DNA of 64,000 bases from Siphonodentalium dalli (lineage: Eukaryota; Mollusca; Scaphopoda; Gadilida; Siphonodentaliidae). Shown one piece after another: positions 55,074 to 64,000 of this stretch. Made by a program: the position numbers and the translations under genes. Location: assembly GCA_032622095.1 (NCBI GenBank), contig CP136064.1, forward strand, positions 994,001 to 1,058,000, in the 5' to 3' direction. Each line of letters opens with the position of its first letter. Position 1 is the first letter of the stretch. The notes under the pieces were generated by a model, which made no database searches, was not told the origin of the DNA, and saw nothing but the letters and a program-made list of their open reading frames with translations.

Positions 55074-55097
55074 CTTCATGTTGGACTTCATGTTGGA
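55074..55097 (+). repeat. 12-bp tandem duplication inside one monomer
   Basis: CTTCATGTTGGA occurs twice in direct succession (55074-55085 and 55086-55097), making the monomer at 54956 241 bp long. It is the only insertion I found in the window and shifts the 229-bp register of all later monomers by 12. Confidence 0.95.
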
Positions 55098-55425
55098 ATG
55101 CAAATGTATGTTTAAAGGAACAGATGTATCTCAACTTAAAGGAACATAAGTAACACAGTCACCAACTTAAAGAGGTGTCTGATTTAGACTGGTTCCATGG
55201 TGGAGTACGGTTGGATATTTTCAATTTGGCGCATGTTTCTCCATACCGCGCCATGTAAAATCTGGCCATATCCGAATCGGGTTGTCATTTACAATGACTG
55301 CAGAAAATAAATATCTTCATGTTGGAATGCAAATGTATGTTTAAAGGAACAGATGTATCTCAACTTAAAGGGACATAAGTAACACAGTCACCAACTTAAA
55401 GAGGTGTCTGATTTAGACTGGTTCC

Positions 55426-58400
55426 ATGGTGGAGTACGGTTGGATATTTTCTATTTAGCGCATGTTTCTCCATACCGCGCCATGTCAAATCTGGCCATAT
55501 CCGAATCGGGTTGTCATTTACAATGACTACAGAAAATAAATATCTTCATGTTGGAATGCAAATGTATGTTTAGAGGAACAGATGTATCTCAACTTAAAGG
55601 GACATAAGTAACACAGTCACCAACTTTAAGGGGTATCTGCTATAGACTGGTTCCATGGTGGAGTACGGTTGGATATTTACTATTTGGCGCATGTTTCTCC
55701 ATACCGCGCCATGTCAAATCTGGCCATATCCGAATCGGGTTGTCATTTACAATGACTACAGAAAATAAATATCTTCATGTTGGAATGCAAATGTATGTTT
55801 AAAGGAACAGATGTATCTCAACTTAAAGGGACATAAGTAACACAGTCACCAACTTAAAGAGGTGTCTGATTTAGACTGGTTCCATGGTGGAGTACGGTTG
55901 GATATTTTCTATTTGGCGCATGTTTCTCCATACCGCGCCATGTAAAATCTGGCCATATCCGAATCGGGTTGTCATTTACAATGACTGCAGAAAATAAATA
56001 TCTTCATGTTGGAATGCAAATGTATGTTTAAAGGAACAGATGTATCTCAACTTAAAGGGACATAAGTAACACAGTCACCAACTTAAAGAGGTGTCTGATT
56101 TAGACTGGTTCCATGGTGGAGTACGGTTGGATATTTTCTATTTGGCGCATGTTTCTCCATACCGCGCCATGTCAAATCTGGCCATATCCGAATCGGGTTG
56201 TCATTTACAATGACTGCAGAAAATAAATATCTTCATGTTGGAATGCAAATGTATGTTTAAAGGAACAGATGTATCTCAACTTAAAGGGACATAAGTAACA
56301 CAGTCACCAACTTAAAGAGGTGTCTGATTTAGACTGGTTCCATGGTGGAGTACGGTTGGATATTTTCTATTTAGCGCATGTTTCTCCATACCGCGCCATG
56401 TCAAATCTGGCCATATCCGAATCGGGTTGTCATTTACAATGACTACAGAAAATAAATATCTTCATGTTGGAATGCAAATGTATGTTTAGAGGAACAGATG
56501 TATCTCAACTTAAAGGGACATAAGTAACACAGTCACCAACTTTAAGGGGTATCTGCTATAGACTGGTTCCATGGTGGAGTACGGTTGGATATTTACTATT
56601 TGGCGCATGTTTCTCCATACCGCGCCATGTCAAATCTGGCCATATCCGAATCGGGTTGTCATTTACAATGACTACAGAAAATAAATATCTTCATGTTGGA
56701 ATGCAAATGTATGTTTAAAAAAACAGATGTATCTCAACTTAAAGGGACATAAGTAACACAGTCACCAACTTAAAGAGGTGTCTGATTTAGACTGGTTCCA
56801 TGGTGGAGTACGGTTGGATATTTTCTATTTGGCGCATGTTTCTCCATACCGCGCCATGTCAAATCTGGCCATATCCGAATCGGGTTGTCATTTACAATGA
56901 CTGCGGAAAATAAATATCTTCATGTTGGAATGCAAATGTATGTTTAAAGGAACAGATGTATCTCAACTTAAAGGGACATAAGTAACACAGTCACCAACTT
57001 AAAGAGGTGTCTGATTTAGACTGGTTCCATGGTGGAGTACGGTTGGATATTTTCTATTTGGCGCATGTTTCTCCATACCGCGCCATGTCAAATCTGGCCA
57101 TATCCGAATCGGGTTGTCATTTACAATGACTGCAGAAAATAAATATCTTCATGTTGGAATGCAAATGTATGTTTAGAGGAACAGATGTATCTCAACTTAA
57201 AGGGACATAAGTAACACAGTCACCAACTTTAAGGGGTATCTGCTATAGACTGGTTCCATGGTGGAGTACGGTTGGATATTTTCAATTTGGCGCATGTTTC
57301 TCCATACCGCGCCATGTCAAATCTGGCCATATCCGAATCGGGTTGTCATTTACAATGACTGCAGAAAATATATATCTTCATGTTGGAATGCAAATGTATG
57401 TTTAAAGGAACAGATGTATCTCAACTTAAAGGGACATAAGTAACACAGTCACCAACTTTAAGGGGTATCTGCTATAGACTGGTTCCATGGTGGAGTACGA
57501 TTGGATATTTTCAATTTGGCGCATGTTTCTCCATATCGCGCCATGTCAAATCTGGCCCTATCCGAATCGGGTTGTCATTTACAATGACTACAGAAGATAA
57601 ATATCTTCATGTTGGAATGCAAATGTATGATTAAAGGAACAGATGTATCTCAACTTAAAGGGACATAAGTAACACCGTCACCAACTTTAAGGGGTATCTG
57701 CTATAGACTGGTTACATGGTGGAGTACGGTTGGATATTTACTATTTGGCGCATGTTTCTCCATACCGCGCCATGTCAAATCTGGCCATATCCGAATCGGG
57801 TTGTCATTTACAATGACTACAGAAAATAAATATCTTCATGTTGGAATGCAAATGTATGTTTAAAGGAACAGATGTATCTCAACTTAAAGGGACATAAGTA
57901 ACACCGTCACCAACTTTAAGGGGTATCTGCTATAGACTGGTTCCATGGTGGAGTACTGTTGCATATTTTCAATTTGGCGCATGTTTTTCCATACCGCGCC
58001 ATGTCAAATCTGGCCATATCCGAATCGGGTTGTCATTTACAATGACTACAGAAAATAAATATCTTCATGTTGGAATGCAAATGTATGTTTAAAGGAACAG
58101 ATGTATCTCAACTTAAAGGGACATAAGTAACACAGTCACCAACTTAAAGGGGTATCTGCTATAGACTGGTTCCATGGTGGAGTACGGTTGAATATTTTCA
58201 ATTTGGCGCATGTTTCTCCATACCGCGCCATGTCAAATCTGGCCCTATCCGAATCGGGTTGTCATTTACAATGACTGCAGAAAATATATATCTTCATGGT
58301 GGAATGCAAATGTATGTTTAAAGGAACAGATGTATCTCAACTTAAAGGGACATAAGTAACACAGTCACCAACTTTAAGGGGTATCTGCTATAGACTGGTT

Positions 58401-58860
58401 CCATGGTGGAGTACGGTTGGATATTTTCAATTTGGAGCATGTTTCTCCATACCGCGCCATGTCAAATCTGGCCATATCCGAATCGGGTTGTCATTTACAA
58501 TGACTGCAGAAAATAAATATCTTCATGTTGGAATGCAAATGTATGTTTAAAGGAACAGATGTATCTCAACTTAAAGGAACATAAGTAACACAGTCACCAA
58601 CTTAAAGAGGTGTCTGATTTAGACTGGTTCCATGGTGGAGTACGGTTGGATATTTTCAATTTGGCGCATGTTTCTCCATACCGCGCCATGTAAAATCTGG
58701 CCATATCCGAATCGGGTTGTCATTTACAATGACTGCAGAAAATAAATATCTTCATGTTGGAATGCAAATGTATGTTTAAAGGAACAGATGTATCTCAACT
58801 TAAAGGGACATAAGTAACACAGTCACCAACTTAAAGAGGTGTCTGATTTAGACTGGTTCC
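55426..58860 (+). repeat. Complete gamma HOR unit, 15-mer (3435 bp)
   Basis: Order b c d o b c d e f g h i j k l with no obvious hybrid. The seventh monomer (56800) is d-like but has 61C and a private A-to-G that destroys its PstI site (CTGCGG). The first c lacks the run of seven A bases and the second has it, which separates the two b-c-d-o/e halves. Confidence 0.85.
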
Positions 58861-61150
58861 ATGGTGGAGTACGGTTGGATATTTTCTATTTAGCGCATGT
58901 TTCTCCATACCGCGCCATGTCAAATCTGGCCATATCCGAATCGGGTTGTCATTTACAATGACTACAGAAAATAAATATCTTCATGTTGGAATGCAAATGT
59001 ATGTTTAGAGGAACAGATGTATCTCAACTTAAAGGGACATAAGTAACACAGTCACCAACTTTAAGGGGTATCTGCTATAGACTGGTTCCATGGTGGAGTA
59101 CGGTTGGATATTTACTATTTGGCGCATGTTTCTCCATACCGCGCCATGTCAAATCTGGCCATATCCGAATCGGGTTGTCATTTACAATGACTACAGAAAA
59201 TAAATATCTTCATGTTGGAATGCAAATGTATGTTTAAAGGAACAGATGTATCTCAACTTAAAGGGACATAAGTAACACAGTCACCAACTTAAAGAGGTGT
59301 CTGATTTAGACTGGTTCCATGGTGGAGTACGGTTGGATATTTTCTATTTGGCGCATGTTTCTCCATACCGCGCTATGTAAAATCTGGCCATATCCGAATC
59401 GGGTTGTCATTTACAATGACTGCAGAAAATAAACATCTTCATGTTGGAATGCAAATGTATGTTTAAAGGAACAGATGTATCTCAACTTAAAGGGACATAA
59501 GTAACACAGTCACCAACTTAAAGAGGTGTCTGATTTAGACTGGTTCCATGGTGGAGTACGGTTGGATATTTTCTATTTGGCGCATGTTTCTCCATACCGC
59601 GCCATGTCAAATCTGGCCATATCCGAATCGGGTTGTCATTTACAATGACTACAGAAAATAAATATCTTCATGTTGGAATGCAAATGTATGTTTAGAGGAA
59701 CAGATGTATCTCAACTTAAAGGGACATAAGTAACACAGTCACCAACTTTAAGGGGTATCTGCTATAGACTGGTTCCATGGTGGAGTACGGTTGGATATTT
59801 TCAATTTGGCGCATGTTTCTCCATACCGCGCCATGTCAAATCTGGCCATATCCGAATCGGGTTGTCATTTACAATGACTGCAGAAAATATATATCTTCAT
59901 GTTGGAATGCAAATGTATGTTTAAAGGAACAGATGTATCTCAACTTAAAGGGACATAAGTAACACAGTCACCAACTTTAAGGGGTATCTGCTATAGACTG
60001 GTTCCATGGTGGAGTACGGTTGGATATTTTCAATTTGGCGCATGTTTCTCCATATCGCGCCATGTCAAATCTGGCCCTATCCGAATCGGGTTGTCATTTA
60101 CAATGACTACAGAAAATAAATATCTTCATGTTGGAATGCAAATGTATGTTTAAAGGAACAGATGTATCTCAACTTAAAGGAACATAAGTAACACCGTCAC
60201 CAACTTTAAGGGGTATCTGCTATAGACTGGTTACATGGTGGAGTACGGTTGGATATTTTCAATTTTGCGCATGTTTCTCCATACCGCACCATGTCAAATC
60301 TGGCCATATCCGAATCGGGTTGTCATTTACAATGACTGCAGAAAATATATATCTTCATGTTGGAATGCAAATGTATGTTTAAAGGAACAGATGTATCTCA
60401 ACTTAAAGGGACATAAGTAACACAGTCACCAACTTAAAGAGGTGTCTGATTTAGACTGGTTCCATGGTGGAGTACGGTTGGATATTTTCTATTTGGCGCA
60501 TGTTTCTCCATACCGCGCCATGTCAAATCTGGCCATATCCGAATCGGGTTGTCATTTACAATGACTACAGAAAATAAATATCTTCATGTTGGAATGCAAA
60601 TGTATGTTTAGAGGAACAGATGTATCTCAACTTAAAGGGACATAAGTAACACAGTCACCAACTTTAAGGGGTATCTGCTATAGACTGGTTCCATGGTGGA
60701 GTACGGTTGGATATTTACTATTTGGCGCATGTTTCTCCATACCGCGCCATGTCAAATCTGGCCATATCCGAATCGGGTTGTCATTTACAATGACTACAGA
60801 AAATAAATATCTTCATGTTGGAATGCAAATGTATGTTTAAAGGAACAGATGTATCTCAACTTAAAGGGACATAAGTAACACCGTCACCAACTTTAAGGGG
60901 TATCTGCTATAGACTGGTTCCATGGTGGAGTACTGTTGCATATTTTCAATTTGGCGCATGTTTTTCCATACCGCGCCATGTCAAATCTGGCCATATCCGA
61001 ATCGGGTTGTCATTTACAATGACTACAGAAAATAAATATCTTCATGTTGGAATGCAAATGTATGTTTAAAGGAACAGATGTATCTCAACTTAAAGGGACA
61101 TAAGTAACACAGTCACCAACTTAAAGGGGTATCTGCTATAGACTGGTTCC
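58403..61150 (+). repeat. 12-monomer gamma block, copy 2 (k l b c d n f p m n h i)
   Basis: Same order as 39842-42589, 18561 bp away (81 monomers plus the 12-bp insertion). Private changes in d (59319) are CGCTATG and AAACATC. The shared p and m monomers show that both copies come from one block. Confidence 0.83.
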
Positions 61151-61378
61151 ATGGTGGAGTACGGTTGGATATTTTCAATTTGGCGCATGTTTCTCCATAC
61201 CGCGCCATGTCAAATCTGGCCATATCCGAATCGGGTTGTCATTTACAATGACTGCAGAAAATATATATCTTCATGGTGGCTGCAAATATATGTTTAAAGG
61301 AACAGATGTATCTCAACTTAAAGGGACATAAGTAACACAGTCACCAACTTAAAGGGGTGTCTGCTATAGACTGGTTCC
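61151..61378 (+). repeat. 228-bp monomer with a one-base deletion
   Basis: At about 61280 the usual GGTGGAATGC reads GGTGGCTGC, a net loss of one base, followed by a G-to-A in the next GTATG. The monomer is j/F-like (114T, 126G) with 72A, and its tail is a mosaic (202A, 206G, 210G, 215C). It lies between i and j. Confidence 0.9.
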
Positions 61379-64000
61379 ATGGTGGAGTACGGTTGAATAT
61401 TTTCAATTTGGCGCATGTTTCTCCATACCGCGCCATGTCAAATCTGGCCCTATCCGAATCGGGTTGTCATTTACAATGACTGCAGAAAATATATATCTTC
61501 ATGGTGGAATGCAAATGTATGTTTAAAGGAACAGATGTATCTCAACTTAAAGGGACATAAGTAACACAGTCACCAACTTTAAGGGGTATCTGCTATAGAC
61601 TGGTTCCATGGTGGAGTACGGTTGGATATTTACTATTTGGCGCATGTTTCTCCATACCGCGCCATGTCAAATCTGGCCATATCCGAATCGGGTTGTCATT
61701 TACAATGACTACAGAAAATAAATATCTTCATGTTGGAATGCAAATGTATGTTTAAAAAAACAGATGTATCTCAACTTAAAGGGACATAAGTAACACAGTC
61801 ACCAACTTAAAGAGGTGTCTGATTTAGACTGGTTCCATGGTGGAGTACGGTTGGATATTTTCTATTTGGCGCATGTTTCTCCATACCGCGCCATGTAAAA
61901 TCTGGCCATATCCGAATCGGGTTGTCATTTACAATGACTGCAGAAAATAAATATCTTCATGTTGGAATGCAAATGTATGTTTAAAGGAACAGATGTATCT
62001 CAACTTAAAGGGACATAAGTAACACAGTCACCAACTTAAAGAGGTGTCTGATTTAGACTGGTTCCATGGTGGAGTACGGTTGGATATTTTCTATTTGGCG
62101 CATGTTTCTCCATACCGCGCCATGTCAAATCTGGCCATATCCGAATCGGGTTGTCATTTACAATGACTGCAGAAAATAAATATCTTCATGTTGGAATGCA
62201 AATGTATGTTTAGAGGAACAGATGTATCTCAACTTAAAGGGACATAAGTAACACAGTCACCAACTTTAAGGGGTATCTGCTATAGACTGGTTCCATGGTG
62301 GAGTACGGTTGGATATTTTCAATTTGGCGCATGTTTCTCCATACCGCGCCATGTCAAATCTGGCCATATCCGAATCGGGTTGTCATTTACAATGACTGCA
62401 GAAAATATATATCTTCATGTTGGAATGCAAATGTATGTTTAAAGGAACAGATGTATCTCAACTTAAAGGGACATAAGTAACACAGTCACCAACTTTAAGG
62501 GGTATCTGCTATAGACTGGTTCCATGGTGGAGTACGATTGGATATTTTCAATTTGGCGCATGTTTCTCCATATCGCGCCATGTCAAATCTGGCCCTATCC
62601 GAATCGGGTTGTCATTTACAATGACTACAGAAGATAAATATCTTCATGTTGGAATGCAAATGTATGATTAAAGGAACAGATGTATCTCAACTTAAAGGGA
62701 CATAAGTAACACCGTCACCAACTTTAAGGGGTATCTGCTATAGACTGGTTACATGGTGGAGTACGGTTGGATATTTACTATTTGGCGCATGTTTCTCCAT
62801 ACCGCGCCATGTCAAATCTGGCCATATCCGAATCGGGTTGTCATTTACAATGACTACAGAAAATAAATATCTTCATGTTGGAATGCAAATGTATGTTTAA
62901 AGGAACAGATGTATCTCAACTTAAAGGGACATAAGTAACACCGTCACCAACTTTAAGGGGTATCTGCTATAGACTGGTTCCATGGTGGAGTACTGTTGCA
63001 TATTTTCAATTTGGCGCATGTTTTTCCATACCGCGCCATGTCAAATCTGGCCATATCCGAATCGGGTTGTCATTTACAATGACTACAGAAAATAAATATC
63101 TTCATGTTGGAATGCAAATGTATGTTTAAAGGAACAGATGTATCTCAACTTAAAGGGACATAAGTAACACAGTCACCAACTTAAAGGGGTATCTGCTATA
63201 GACTGGTTCCATGGTGGAGTACGGTTGAATATTTTCAATTTGGCGCATGTTTCTCCATACCGCGCCATGTCAAATCTGGCCCTATCCGAATCGGGTTGTC
63301 ATTTACAATGACTGCAGAAAATATATATCTTCATGGTGGAATGCAAATGTATGTTTAAAGGAACAGATGTATCTCAACTTAAAGGGACATAAGTAACACA
63401 GTCACCAACTTTAAGGGGTATCTGCTATAGACTGGTTCCATGGTGGAGTACGGTTGGATATTTTCAATTTGGAGCATGTTTCTCCATACCGCGCCATGTC
63501 AAATCTGGCCATATCCGAATCGGGTTGTCATTTACAATGACTGCAGAAAATAAATATCTTCATGTTGGAATGCAAATGTATGTTTAAAGGAACAGATGTA
63601 TCTCAACTTAAAGGAACATAAGTAACACAGTCACCAACTTAAAGAGGTGTCTGATTTAGACTGGTTCCATGGTGGAGTACGGTTGGATATTTTCAATTTG
63701 GCGCATGTTTCTCCATACCGCGCCATGTAAAATCTGGCCATATCCGAATCGGGTTGTCATTTACAATGACTGCAGAAAATAAATATCTTCATGTTGGAAT
63801 GCAAATGTATGTTTAAAGGAACAGATGTATCTCAACTTAAAGGGACATAAGTAACACAGTCACCAACTTAAAGAGGTGTCTGATTTAGACTGGTTCCATG
63901 GTGGAGTACGGTTGGATATTTTCTATTTAGCGCATGTTTCTCCATACCGCGCCATGTCAAATCTGGCCATATCCGAATCGGGTTGTCATTTACAATGACT
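61379..64000 (+). repeat. Last gamma run: j, then c d e f g h i j k l, then partial b
   Basis: j (61379) is followed directly by c with the seven-A run (61608), where b would be expected, then the order is standard to the window edge. The 103-bp partial at 63898-64000 has 27T and 32A, the b signature, so the HOR continues to the right. Confidence 0.82.

Larger units (their letters stand above)
53811..55425 (+). repeat. Short gamma unit: b/h hybrid, i, j, k, l, k, l
   Basis: The first monomer has the b 5' half (27T, 32A) and the h 3' half (148A, 190C), so c through g are missing. The 204T mark of j (54269) lies exactly 4809 bp after the same mark at 49460. The second k (54956) holds the 12-bp duplication. 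Confidence 0.82.
1..64000 (+). repeat. 229-bp satellite DNA array, about 279.5 head-to-tail copies
   Basis: Every stretch of the window is a copy of the same 229-bp unit in one orientation. Monomer starts (the ATG of CCATGG) fall at 225 + 229k up to 54956, then shift by +12 after a small duplication and by -1 after 61151. The edges cut monomers at 1-224 and 63898-64000. Consensus GC is about 40%, with six CpG sites per unit. Most copies differ from each other at only a few positions, and nearly all differences are substitutions. No unique spacer, inverted monomer or inserted element was seen, so every part of the window lacking a gene is explained by the satellite. Such arrays are typical of eukaryotic centromeric, pericentromeric or subtelomeric heterochromatin. 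Which of these applies cannot be read from the sequence. The family is not one I recognise. Confidence 0.98.
33888..64000 (+). repeat. HOR domain 4: second, expanded gamma-family block
   Basis: About 131.5 monomers, all gamma types. The spacing of the f monomer (114T as its only frequent variant) shows changing unit length: 33888, 35720, 39155, 41216, 43735, 48544, 52437, 57258, 59777, 62295, that is 8, 15, 9, 11, 21, 17, 21, 11 and 11 monomers. The fullest order is b c d o b c d e f g h i j k l. Shorter or longer versions arise by loss of i j, h, or c to g, or by duplication of k l. The block continues past the right edge. Confidence 0.85.

Noticed and set aside
1-64000. CRISPR array
   Set aside because: Units are contiguous 229-bp repeats without unique spacers; the length and lack of cas genes rule it out.
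1-64000. Transposon, LTR or tandem rDNA origin
   Set aside because: No terminal repeats, target-site duplications, reverse transcriptase or transposase frames, or rRNA-like sequence were seen; all copies are in direct tandem register.

Overview
The whole window is one satellite DNA array. Head-to-tail copies of a 229-bp monomer, all on the + strand, run from base 1 (which is monomer position 6 when numbering starts at the ATG of CCATGG) to base 64000. There are about 279.5 copies: a 224-bp partial at the left edge, 278 whole monomers and a 103-bp partial at the right edge. I see no gene, RNA gene, transposon, CRISPR array or unique spacer, and neither end of the array is in the window. Tracking every monomer start, I found only two copies of unusual length, at 54956 (+12 bp) and 61151 (-1 bp). 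GC of the consensus is about 40% by hand count. A large, gene-free, homogenised array like this points to a eukaryote, probably centromeric, pericentromeric or other heterochromatin. I do not recognise the satellite family and cannot name the species.

Monomers differ at a limited set of positions, and these variants recur in fixed orders, so the array has higher-order repeat (HOR) structure. I use letters for monomer types and quote monomer positions (1 = A of ATGG). Two related 13-monomer units (2977 bp) fill 1-16483 and 21064-33887: alpha = A J K L M N O P H I C D E, and beta = F J Q R S T U G H I C D E. A third family, gamma, fills 16484-21063 and 33888-64000. Its fullest unit is a 15-mer of 3435 bp, b c d o b c d e f g h i j k l. 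Diagnostic variants: A 47C/90T/114T; J 201G; K 37T/114T/126G; M 37T/114T; N 27T/114T; O 63G/85A/228A; P 32T/78T/128A; I 13T/47C/126G; D 156C; E 43T/132A/162A; F 88T/90T; Q 72C/97C/144A; R 34A/140A/147G; S 32T/194T; T 32A/73A/148G; U 25A/27T; G 78T/128A; b 32A/148G; c and h 25A/27T (h also 190C, some c also 150A/151A); d 27T/61A; o 27T; e 27T/148G; n 27T/104A/148G; f 114T; g 14A/50T/72C/110G; i 13T/18C/43T; j 18A/72C/114T/126G; k 34A/176A; l 61A; m 32T/54A/114T; p 50T/72C/176A; r 31A/32T.

The history is visible as nested duplications: a 3-mer (687 bp), a 4-mer (916 bp), a 13-mer (2977 bp), a 21-mer (4809 bp), and blocks of 2.7 to 5.7 kb repeated 17.4 to 19.9 kb apart. There are also clear hybrid monomers where two types were joined in register, usually with loss of the monomers between them. 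This is the pattern expected of unequal crossing-over and gene conversion. The 61-codon open frame in 38 monomers is a by-product of the repeat and not a gene.
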